Assembly: GCA_900754615.1 (NCBI GenBank)
Contig: CAAEDN010000035.1
Span: forward strand, 1 to 38,177
DNA length: 38,177 bases
Source of the DNA: an uncultured Holdemanella sp.
GTDB taxonomy: Bacteria; Bacillota_I; Bacilli_A; Erysipelotrichales; Erysipelotrichaceae
Direction: 5' to 3'
A model generated the notes under the pieces. The model was not told the DNA's origin, did not search any database, and worked only from the letters and a program-made list of their open reading frames with translations. Both the position numbers and the translations under genes were made by a program. Shown one piece after another: positions 30,761 through 38,177 of the stretch. Position 1 is the first letter of the stretch, and every line of letters begins with the position of its first letter.

Positions 30761-33310
30761 ATGATACAAATTCCAGACAACAGTACAATATTAGCTCCGG
30801 CTACCCTACATTTATCTTTATACAAAGAAATTCTAAAACAAAAAAAAGATTGCCTAGGCATACAAGTGTTAACTTTATCAAGCTGGCTATCTTCTTTTTA
30901 TCATGGACAACCAAAATCAGATATTGAATTGCTTTATTTATATAAAGACGCATTAAAAAATATATCTGTACAAAATGCCTTCTACTCAAGTAAAGAAGAC
31001 TATGACTTTTTAAATGCTTGTTTAGACTTTATTAAAATGGCTAAAACCTACCAAATTCATGATTTTCCTTGTTCAACCCAAAAAGAAAAGGATTTAAATG
31101 AAATTTTAAATCTTCTTTATCCTATCGAAATAAAAGAAGACCAGACAAAAGATGTTCTTTCTAAATTACCAGATTTAGAAAATATTTATATTCTAAAGAA
31201 AGAATATTCCCAATTAGACAATTATTGGATTCAAACATTAATCTATCATGGGGCAAAGTGGATAGGTGAAAAACAACTATTAAATACGCACTATTACAGT
31301 GTTGCCAATACACGAAAACAAATGGAAGTCATTGCGAATCTAATCATTGAAAATAATTATGCAGCCGATGATATCTTTATCGCATTAAACAACGCCAATG
31401 ATGAGAATGTTTTAACCCAAATTCTTTCCGCTCATAAAATTCCATTCACAACTATGCAGGAAGCTCATACAACATCTATATATAATGAATGGATCAGCTA
31501 CTTAACATGGGCAAAAGACATGGATTTAAAGAGCTTTATCAATTTAGTTCAAATTTTATACCCAAACGACGACTATCTTATTCAATATTACACATTGTTT
31601 CCCGAACAATTTTTAAAATTTGAACCCCACCTAAGCATCCTTTCCTATGAAGAAAATGAAATTATTGATTCATATCAATTCACATCGTATCAAAGGCTTG
31701 AACAACAAACATTAGAATGGATACAAAACCATGCTTTCTTGTTTAATGATTTAGATTTTATTCAGATCGCAAAACACATTCAAAATCTACATGAACAAGT
31801 TACAAGAGAAGATCTAAATGCTTTTAATGAAGTCATTTCTCTAGTTCAAGATATTCATACTTACATTCATAGTACAAATGATTTAAGTATCTTGATTCAC
31901 CAGATTCAAAACCTTTCTGCAAACCAGAAGGCAAGCTTTATTGAAGGAATTTTAATCGGATCAAGACAAGATGTGACTTTTTTAAGACCCATTGTCTTTT
32001 TAACCGGAACAAATGCGAATTCATTCCCTTCTTTAAAACTGCATTCCGGCATTTTTGATGAAGCTTATGTAAAAAACACAGCACTTCCTGATTTGGAAAC
32101 ACGCATTCAGAATCAACAAACACAAATCTTTGATTGTTTATCCTTATGCGAAACACTCTATGTTTTATATCCACAAAGCGACTATCAAGGAAAGAATTAT
32201 GAATCAAGTTCAGAGATTGAAAACTGGCTACAGTCAAAGCCAAAATTTATCACAACTCCAGATTCCTTTAATTGGATTACGCCCAATATTGATTTAGATG
32301 ATAAAACAGCCAAATCCATATTTTTTAAGGACACCCATTTTAAAGGTTCCATTTCACGACTGGAATCCTATGCTCGCTGTCCTTTTTCTCACGCCCTTAA
32401 ATACGGCCTATATTTAAGAGAAAAAGAGGATATTACAGATATTCGTATACGTGGAAGTATTTTGCACCATGTGCTTGAGATCATCTCTAAAGAAAAAAGT
32501 GATTACACTTCTTTATCTAAGGAAGAAATCCATGACTATGTTGAAAAAGAATTCTCATTCGCTAAAAAAGTACTTCTGCAACAAGTCACATGGTTTAATT
32601 CCCAAATAGAAGAGATTACAGAAAAGCTTGTTTTGATTTTCGAACAATTACACAATTTTGAATCCAACTGGCATATGAGTATTGATAAACAAGAACATAA
32701 ATTTTCATATTCCTATCCATGGAATGAATTTACGATTGATCTATATGGATATATCGATCGTATTGATAGTTCAAATACATCCTTCTGTATCTTTGACTAT
32801 AAATCGGGTGACAAAGATATTAAGCTTACAGAATTTGAATCCGGACTTTCTTTGCAGCTAGCCACATATACCTTAGCTTATGAAAAGGAATCCCATTTAA
32901 TTCCTGTGGGATGCTTCTATATTGCCTTAAAAACAACACCAGAAGCATTGACATATGGTAAATTAAACTACCGTAAAAAAATTCCTGAATTATCCGTTAC
33001 GGATGAAAAAGACATTCTTGATGCATTTGAAGTTAACCGCAGACTTAAAGGATGGCATTTTAGTGATGCGAGTATTTATTGTGATAACACCAAACAATAT
33101 CTACCTACCAAAAGAGATAATCCAAGTCTAGAAACAATTAAGGATGAATGGACACAAGTAGTTGATAGTTTACTAGAAGATATTTCCAGCGGACAAGCCT
33201 TGCCAAACCATGTGGCCGATGCCTGTAAATATTGTGCCTACAGATCTATTTGTCGAAATCTAGCTAATGAAGTTGATCCAAAGCTTCGCGTAGAAAAGGA
33301 GGAAGAATAA
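30761..33310 (+). CDS. addB: AddB-type nuclease subunit of the recombination helicase-nuclease
   Basis: An 849-residue protein with a C-terminal PD-(D/E)xK nuclease: SRLESYARCPFSHAL, GSILHHVLE and FDYKSGDK (Asp near residue 677). Four cysteines fit the AddB iron-sulphur cluster: Cys540 in ARCPF and Cys-x2-Cys-x5-Cys near 822-831. With AddA it processes double-strand breaks for recombination. It is well below the roughly 1160 residues of Bacillus AddB, and the N-terminus shows no Walker A loop, so ATP binding by this subunit is likely absent. AGGTG precedes the ATG. The stop overlaps the addA start by one base (TAATG). Confidence 0.87.
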   Translation: MIQIPDNSTILAPATLHLSLYKEILKQKKDCLGIQVLTLSSWLSSFYHGQPKSDIELLYLYKDALKNISVQNAFYSSKEDYDFLNACLDFIKMAKTYQIHDFPCSTQKEKDLNEILNLLYPIEIKEDQTKDVLSKLPDLENIYILKKEYSQLDNYWIQTLIYHGAKWIGEKQLLNTHYYSVANTRKQMEVIANLIIENNYAADDIFIALNNANDENVLTQILSAHKIPFTTMQEAHTTSIYNEWISYLTWAKDMDLKSFINLVQILYPNDDYLIQYYTLFPEQFLKFEPHLSILSYEENEIIDSYQFTSYQRLEQQTLEWIQNHAFLFNDLDFIQIAKHIQNLHEQVTREDLNAFNEVISLVQDIHTYIHSTNDLSILIHQIQNLSANQKASFIEGILIGSRQDVTFLRPIVFLTGTNANSFPSLKLHSGIFDEAYVKNTALPDLETRIQNQQTQIFDCLSLCETLYVLYPQSDYQGKNYESSSEIENWLQSKPKFITTPDSFNWITPNIDLDDKTAKSIFFKDTHFKGSISRLESYARCPFSHALKYGLYLREKEDITDIRIRGSILHHVLEIISKEKSDYTSLSKEEIHDYVEKEFSFAKKVLLQQVTWFNSQIEEITEKLVLIFEQLHNFESNWHMSIDKQEHKFSYSYPWNEFTIDLYGYIDRIDSSNTSFCIFDYKSGDKDIKLTEFESGLSLQLATYTLAYEKESHLIPVGCFYIALKTTPEALTYGKLNYRKKIPELSVTDEKDILDAFEVNRRLKGWHFSDASIYCDNTKQYLPTKRDNPSLETIKDEWTQVVDSLLEDISSGQALPNHVADACKYCAYRSICRNLANEVDPKLRVEKEEE

Positions 33311-36300
33311 TGGATTTTTCTATACCCCAACAAAGAGCTATTGATATAAGAAATACAAATGTCGTTGTTTCTGCAAGTGCAGGTAGTGGAAAAACCGCTG
33401 TATTAGTCGAACGCTTATGTCAGCTGGTACTAAAAGACCATATTTCTATCGACTCTATCTTGGCCATGACCTTCACAAAGGATGCAGCAGCAGAAATGAA
33501 GGCTCGTTTACTTTCAAAATTAAAAGAACAGCCAAAAACAGACTATATCCTGCAACAAATGGCACTGCTTGAAACGGCCAGCATTTCAACAATTGATAGT
33601 TTCTGTTTATCCATCGTACAAAATTATTACTATAAAATTCCCATCTCATACACGATGTCAAAGCAAACCGCATCCAGTGCACAAACTCGTATCGCCTTTG
33701 AAAATGCCTATAAACATGCGATTGAAGCTCTAGATTTAAATGCATATACCCAACTAAAAATGTATTTTCATTCTTTTGGTAAAACCGAAGAAGATATTCA
33801 AAAATACATTGAAGATATTTTAGCTATTCTTAATTCAAAATCCGAGGAAGATGCAAAAGTCTGGATTAAAAATATCCAAGCATCTTATACTTATTTAAAT
33901 CCAACATTAATGGAATATGCCTTAAAATATTTCCATAACCATTGTCTGGCTATGTCCGAAATCTTAGATGAGGTTATTCCTATGATTTCAAAATCTGAGG
34001 ATTATGAAATCAAACAGGATTATTTATCCAAGTGTTTAAATGCTTCAACTTATTCGGATTTTAAAGCACAGTTCGAGCTTTATTTAAAAAATACAATTGG
34101 ATTTAAAAAGACAATCGACAAAGTGGATTATTCTAAATATCAAACTTCTTTCAAAGAGCACGAAACAAGTATTGTCGAAAATTTATTTGATGAAGAATTT
34201 TATCTTAAAGACATTCAAAGTCATAAACATTTAATTGATACCTTATTTGAATTAACCAATAAAGTTAAGTTGTACTTTCAATTAGAAAAGAAAAAAATAG
34301 AAGTCATTGACTTTAATGATATGGAACATTTTGCCTATCAACTCCTTCAAGATCCTATGATCAAAGAGGAAATGTACAATAAATATCAAATGATTCTTGT
34401 TGATGAATTCCAGGATACCAATGAGCTACAAGAAAAAATCATAGCGTCTTTCTGTCACGAGAACAATGTATTTCGAGTGGGTGATATTAAACAGTCTATT
34501 TATGGCTTTCGTCAGGCGAATCCTAAAATCATGCAAAATTGGATGAAAATGAAAGATATAAATAATACGCCTTTATTGCTGCAAGAAAATTATCGTTCTA
34601 ACGCAAGTGTGATTGAATTCAACAATGATTTCTACAGTAAGATCATGAACAATGAATTGTTAGGCCAGCAATTTGAAGATATCGATATTGCCAATGTAGG
34701 AACCGATGGACAAAAAGAACAACCTCAATATCCTGTGCGGTTCTTATATACGGAATATAAAGATGATGAAGGCAATAAAGCTACCATCAAAAAGAACCAC
34801 AACGAAAATCGTTTTGATTTAATTGCCCATGATATCATAGAAAAACACAAAGAGGGAATTCCATATAAATCTATGTGTGTGCTAACACGTAATCATGCTC
34901 CACAGGAAAAATTAAAAGCTGTTTTTGAAGCCTACAACATTCCGGCTATGATTACTATTGATCATGGATTCTATACAAACCCTGCCATTCAAATCGTGAT
35001 TTCTACATTAAAAGCCATAGAAGATCTTACAGACGACATTTCTTTATGTGCTTGTTTGATGTCACCCTTATTCAATGTACCTTTTTCTAAGATTGCGAAT
35101 TGCTGCATAGATAAAGAAAAGGGATCATCTTTATTTGTAAGTATCAAAGAACAAGATTTTATGAAGTCTTTCTTTGAGTTATACGCAAATAAAAATAAAA
35201 CAATTATACAGCTTCTTCAATATATCTATGCCTACAATGATTTTTATTATGCATCCACAACAATTCAAGATAAAAATAATTTAGATTATTTATTAGAACT
35301 AGCAGGTCAATATGAAAATCAGAATGACATTCATGGTTTTGTCCTACAATTGTCAAAGGATGCCAACCAAGATCAAACACAAGAAGCAAGTTTATATGGT
35401 AAAGAAGATGATGTGGTTCAAGTAAAGACAATGCATCAATCAAAGGGTCTACAATTTCCTATTGTATATATTCTTTCACAACACGAACAAAGAGATAAGC
35501 ATGGAAATTCGTGTATCTTACTCGATTCTACTTTAGGACTTTCTTTAAAGGGATTAAGCAATGACTATAAGTTAAAGTATAATTCAATTTATCATTTGGC
35601 CCTACAAACAAAAAAAGAATTAGATGATTTAGCCGAAGAAATGCGTGTATTCTATGTTGCGACAACGCGTCCTCAAAAAGAGCTTGTGATTGTGGATACA
35701 ATACAAAGACTAGAGGATTTTTACAGTCCTTTAAATGCTTATACTTTATTAGAGGATGAAAGCTATACAGGATGGCTTTTGCATACTTACGCAAATCAAA
35801 TTAATTCGTTAGTGGTTTTTGACAAAAAAGATGATTTATATGAAAGGCCGATAAAGGTGCGTCAAAGCAACAAATCCTATACGCTTCCTGTATACACAAA
35901 AACATCAAAGGCATTCTCAAGTCAAACAGCAAGCAGTGCCAAAATAAAATTGAATTGGAAAGAAGTAACATTATCAAAGAATATAGGTACACTTCGTGGT
36001 ACTTTATTCCATGAAATTGCTGCTCAATGTTCTTATCCCTACCAAGAAGAAGAAATTATTTCTTATGCGAATTCTTATGGCTATCCATTAAAGGATTATG
36101 ATACCAAACAAATTCTTGCCTTAAATGAAGATTCAATGTATCAAGCTTGGATGAATGAAAAGCATGTATTTGAACAAAGCTATATTATCGAAGAAAAAAA
36201 TCAAGTTGTTCATGGCTTTATGGACTTCGTTGTCTATAAAGAAAATGAGATTATTATCGTTGATTTTAAAACAGATACAGTAAACAACGAACAGGAACTC

Positions 36301-36420
36301 ATTGAGTTATACACAATTCAGCTTCAAACTTACAAGCAAGCTATGAAAAAAATAACGGATTTACCTATAAAAACATATATTTACTCTTTTTCTCTATCAA
36401 AGTGCATCTATTTAGAATAA
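33310..36420 (+). CDS. addA: AddA helicase-nuclease subunit
   Basis: A 1036-residue UvrD-like helicase fused to a RecB-type nuclease. Walker A is ASAGSGKT (22-29), Walker B and the following residues read ILVDEFQDT (about 361-369), RVGDIKQSIYGFRQA and VKTMHQSKGLQFP are further helicase motifs, and AEEMRVFYVATTRPQKEL is motif VI. The nuclease has IIVDFKTDT near residue 984. Bacillus AddA has about 1230 residues, so this is a compact form with all catalytic motifs present. GGAGG just before the ATG lies inside addB, so the two are translated together. Confidence 0.95.
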   Translation: MDFSIPQQRAIDIRNTNVVVSASAGSGKTAVLVERLCQLVLKDHISIDSILAMTFTKDAAAEMKARLLSKLKEQPKTDYILQQMALLETASISTIDSFCLSIVQNYYYKIPISYTMSKQTASSAQTRIAFENAYKHAIEALDLNAYTQLKMYFHSFGKTEEDIQKYIEDILAILNSKSEEDAKVWIKNIQASYTYLNPTLMEYALKYFHNHCLAMSEILDEVIPMISKSEDYEIKQDYLSKCLNASTYSDFKAQFELYLKNTIGFKKTIDKVDYSKYQTSFKEHETSIVENLFDEEFYLKDIQSHKHLIDTLFELTNKVKLYFQLEKKKIEVIDFNDMEHFAYQLLQDPMIKEEMYNKYQMILVDEFQDTNELQEKIIASFCHENNVFRVGDIKQSIYGFRQANPKIMQNWMKMKDINNTPLLLQENYRSNASVIEFNNDFYSKIMNNELLGQQFEDIDIANVGTDGQKEQPQYPVRFLYTEYKDDEGNKATIKKNHNENRFDLIAHDIIEKHKEGIPYKSMCVLTRNHAPQEKLKAVFEAYNIPAMITIDHGFYTNPAIQIVISTLKAIEDLTDDISLCACLMSPLFNVPFSKIANCCIDKEKGSSLFVSIKEQDFMKSFFELYANKNKTIIQLLQYIYAYNDFYYASTTIQDKNNLDYLLELAGQYENQNDIHGFVLQLSKDANQDQTQEASLYGKEDDVVQVKTMHQSKGLQFPIVYILSQHEQRDKHGNSCILLDSTLGLSLKGLSNDYKLKYNSIYHLALQTKKELDDLAEEMRVFYVATTRPQKELVIVDTIQRLEDFYSPLNAYTLLEDESYTGWLLHTYANQINSLVVFDKKDDLYERPIKVRQSNKSYTLPVYTKTSKAFSSQTASSAKIKLNWKEVTLSKNIGTLRGTLFHEIAAQCSYPYQEEEIISYANSYGYPLKDYDTKQILALNEDSMYQAWMNEKHVFEQSYIIEEKNQVVHGFMDFVVYKENEIIIVDFKTDTVNNEQELIELYTIQLQTYKQAMKKITDLPIKTYIYSFSLSKCIYLE

Positions 36421-36424
36421 CTTA

Positions 36425-36433
36425 TGCTACAAT
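36425..36433 (+). promoter_or_regulatory. extended -10 promoter for the purine permease gene
   Basis: TGCTACAAT lies directly after the addA stop codon and 38 bases before the permease start. The -35 is not clear. No riboswitch fits in the short leader. Confidence 0.6.
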
Positions 36434-36471
36434 GGTAAAGTCTTTGAAAAAAGAGAGAAGGAGAGAGAATC

Positions 36472-37800
36472 GTGGAAAAATTCTTTAAATTGAACGAAAA
36501 AGGTTCAAACGTTAAGACAGAGCTTATTGCTGGTCTTACAACATTCTTGGCCATGGCCTACATTCTTGGGGTTAACCCTGCTGTTTTAGCAGATGCTGGT
36601 ATGGACAAAGCTTCTGTTTTCCTTGCGACAGCAATCAGTGCAGGTGTTGCAAGTATTATTATGGGACTTGTTGCCAACTATCCTGTTGCCCTTGCTTCTG
36701 GTATGGGAGTTAATGCATTATTTGCCTACACAATCTGTGGTCAAATGGGATTTAGCTGGGCCGCTGCTTTAAGTGCTGTATTCATTTCTGGTGTTATCTT
36801 TATTCTTATTTCTGTTACTGGTGTTCGTAAAGCGATTATCAATGCGATCCCTGTACAATTAAAATTAGCAATTGGAGCTGGAATTGGTTTCTTCATTGCG
36901 TTTGTTGGTTTAAAAAATGCAGGTATCATCGTAGCGAGTCCTTCAACATTTGTAACAATTGGAAACTTAACAGATCCAACTGTATTACTTGCGATTGTTG
37001 GTTTGTTAATTACTATTGCGTTGGTAATTAAAAATGTACCGGCTGCCGTTTTCGTAGGCATGGTTATCACTGCAGTGATTGGAATCATTCTTGGATTCAT
37101 GGGAATGGCTGGTATGCCTACTTTACCTGAACATTTAGTTTCGTTTGATTTTGAATTAAAAGCCGCTGGAGCTTGCTTCTCAGGAATTTCTGAATTATTC
37201 GCAAATCCATTCCAAGCTTTCGTTGTAATTTTCTCATTCTTATTCGTTGACTTCTTTGATACAGCCGGAACACTTGTTGCGATTGGAAACCGTATTGGTT
37301 TGATCAACGATAAAGGTGAACTAGAAAATGCTGAACAAGCATTGCTTGCGGATGCTGTTGGTACAGTATTCGGTGCTGTTTTAGGTACAAGTACAGTAAC
37401 AAGCTTCGTTGAATCTAGTTCTGGTGTTGGTGTTGGTGGACGTACAGGTTTAACTGCATGTACATCAGGTGTATGCTTCTTACTTGCTGTATTCTTATCA
37501 CCATTAATTTTAAGTACAGTCACAAATGCCGTTACAGCTCCAGCTTTAATTGTGGTTGGTATTATGATGGCTCAACAATTAAAGGGAATTGATTGGGATG
37601 ACATGATTTTTGCAGCTGCTGGATTCGTTACAATCATTATGATGATCTTAATGTATTCTATTTCAAATGGTATCGCATGCGGATTCATCGTTTATACAAT
37701 CGCAATGATTGCTGCTGGTAAGGCAAAAGAAGTTCACCCAACTGTTTGGGCATTAATGATTATCTTCGTACTATATTTTGCTACACCTTATATCATGTAA
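36472..37800 (+). CDS. NCS2 family purine permease (AzgA/PbuG-like)
   Basis: A 442-residue transporter with about 12-14 membrane helices. The start FKLNEKGSNVKTELIAGLTTFLAMAYIL, the loop GMGVNALFAYTICG and VDFFDTAGTLVAIGNR are classical for the AzgA branch that takes up hypoxanthine, guanine or adenine. TSTVTSFVESSSGVGVGGRTGL is the second conserved half-helix. The start is GTG behind AGGAG; no better ATG exists. It follows addA by 51 bases and is ended by a strong terminator. Confidence 0.93.
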   Translation: MEKFFKLNEKGSNVKTELIAGLTTFLAMAYILGVNPAVLADAGMDKASVFLATAISAGVASIIMGLVANYPVALASGMGVNALFAYTICGQMGFSWAAALSAVFISGVIFILISVTGVRKAIINAIPVQLKLAIGAGIGFFIAFVGLKNAGIIVASPSTFVTIGNLTDPTVLLAIVGLLITIALVIKNVPAAVFVGMVITAVIGIILGFMGMAGMPTLPEHLVSFDFELKAAGACFSGISELFANPFQAFVVIFSFLFVDFFDTAGTLVAIGNRIGLINDKGELENAEQALLADAVGTVFGAVLGTSTVTSFVESSSGVGVGGRTGLTACTSGVCFLLAVFLSPLILSTVTNAVTAPALIVVGIMMAQQLKGIDWDDMIFAAAGFVTIIMMILMYSISNGIACGFIVYTIAMIAAGKAKEVHPTVWALMIIFVLYFATPYIM

Positions 37801-37808
37801 TGTTAAAC

Positions 37809-37833
37809 AAAAAGTCGGAATTCCGACTTTTTT
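37809..37833. terminator. terminator after the permease, shared with the convergent kinase-like gene
   Basis: Arms 37809-37818 and 37823-37832 are perfect complements around AATT, with T residues on the + strand to 37833 and A residues on the other side. It can act in both directions. The kinase-like gene stop lies at its edge. Confidence 0.9.
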
Positions 37834-38098
37834 AGTACTTATTATTTTTTTCATATTGATTTTCAAAGGCATTCTTAAATGTAAGGATGCATTTTTTCGC
37901 ATCATAGAACGACGCCAACAAACGAACCACATCATCCGTACTCATCTTTGATGTATTGACCATCAATGTATAATTATGTGGATTGCCCCACTTTTGATTG
38001 GTATAGAATTCATAAAATCTAGATCTTTGCGTATCTTTTTCCTGTAATATCTTTTTTGCTTGTTTTGCCGGAACCTTGTATTCATCAATCGACCATAA
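37832..38098 (-). CDS. cytidylate kinase-like protein, 3' exon only
   Basis: An open - strand frame of 88 codons ends at TAA 37834-37832. Its product contains KQAKKILQEKDTQRSRFYEF, then YTNQKWGNPHNYTLMVNTS, typical of the C-terminal third of the cytidylate kinase-like family (Cytidylate_kin2), where the first part is the lid and the second a nucleotide-site loop. The frame hits a stop 15 bases upstream of the TGG codon, inside sequence that matches a group II intron 3' end. The coding sequence therefore seems to be split, with the 5' exon outside the window. The boundary at 38098/38099 is inferred from the intron end. Confidence 0.75.
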   Translation of the reverse strand, partial: LWSIDEYKVPAKQAKKILQEKDTQRSRFYEFYTNQKWGNPHNYTLMVNTSKMSTDDVVRLLASFYDAKKCILTFKNAFENQYEKNNKY

Positions 38099-38177
38099 GT
38101 AAATTTATCTCCTTCTCTAATAATTAAACAGTTGGAGATAAACTCCTCTAAGAACCGTACGTGCGGTTTTCCCGCAT
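38099..38177 (-). mobile_element. group II intron, 3' end (domains V and VI), continues beyond the window
   Basis: On the - strand the sequence entering at 38177 reads TGCGG-GAAA-ACCGCACG followed by TACGGTTC, the tetraloop and 3' strand of a group II domain V (38177-38152). Domain VI follows as a stem of 38134-38142 with 38104-38112, a perfect 9-bp helix. A-residues about 6-8 bases before the end could hold the branch-point A, and the intron would end in AC at 38099. The intron is in the sense orientation of the kinase-like gene, so it could be spliced from its mRNA. Any intron-encoded reverse transcriptase lies outside. Confidence 0.87.

Noticed and set aside
36421..36471. Second purine riboswitch ahead of the purine permease
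   Set aside because: The gap is only 51 bases and contains none of the conserved junction or loop elements.
36741..37523. A 260-codon open frame opposite to the purine permease
   Set aside because: It lies wholly antisense to a clear transporter gene, has a low-complexity Pro/Thr/Lys composition and no ribosome site. It is a codon-bias shadow.

Overview
The window is about 38 kb of AT-rich bacterial chromosome with Firmicutes-type signals: strong Shine-Dalgarno sites, sigma-A promoters (often with an extended -10), CcpA operators (cre) and many intrinsic terminators. The order yitT-rnmV-rsmA-ispE ... tilS-hpt-ftsH-hslO-dusB resembles the oriC-proximal order of Bacillus, but the sporulation genes found there in Bacillus (yabG, veg, sspF) are absent. 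With the divergent MreB-like protein, split transketolase and several PTS loci, I infer an Erysipelotrichia-like, probably fermentative, gut or oral Firmicute. This placement is an inference. I saw no rRNA, tRNA or CRISPR array.

Region 1 (1-6.8 kb) is mixed. On the + strand are a DUF975 membrane protein, a flavin reductase-like protein, PgeF, two tandem DeoR regulators and a Cof-type HAD phosphatase. On the - strand are two related small proteins of unknown family and a CDF metal exporter with a Mn-type metal signature. Region 2 (6.8-17.5 kb, - strand) is carbohydrate metabolism. A Glc-family EIICBA gene is followed by a GlcT/LicT-type antiterminator gene, then a mannose-family PTS operon (IIAB, IIC, IID, ManO/DUF956). 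The mannose leader has a cre-covered promoter, a RAT-like element and an overlapping long terminator, so the antiterminator very likely controls this second transporter. Upstream lie a split transketolase with an RsmC-like methyltransferase, and glgB with its own cre.

Region 3 (17.5-29.1 kb, - strand) is a dense housekeeping block for translation, RNA modification, cell envelope and isoprenoid synthesis. It holds dusB, hslO, ftsH, hpt, tilS, a MazF/PemK-like protein, a TagO/WecA-type transferase, a degenerate MreB-like protein, DUF1146, ispE, rsmA, rnmV and yitT. tilS and the MazF-like gene each have an extended -10 six bases before the start codon, suggesting leaderless mRNAs.

Region 4 (29.1-38.2 kb, mainly + strand) opens with a purine riboswitch that appears to control translation of a COG2509-type flavoprotein. 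Next is a short addB-addA pair preceded by two adjacent inverted repeats, then an AzgA/PbuG-type purine permease. At the right edge, on the - strand, the 3' end of a cytidylate kinase-like gene directly abuts the 3' end (domains V and VI) of a group II intron that continues out of the window.

The strongest candidates for follow-up are the RAT/terminator/cre leader of the mannose PTS operon, the variant purine riboswitch with a Shine-Dalgarno-sequestering hairpin, the intron-interrupted kinase gene, and the tandem small-protein family at 2.2-2.8 kb.
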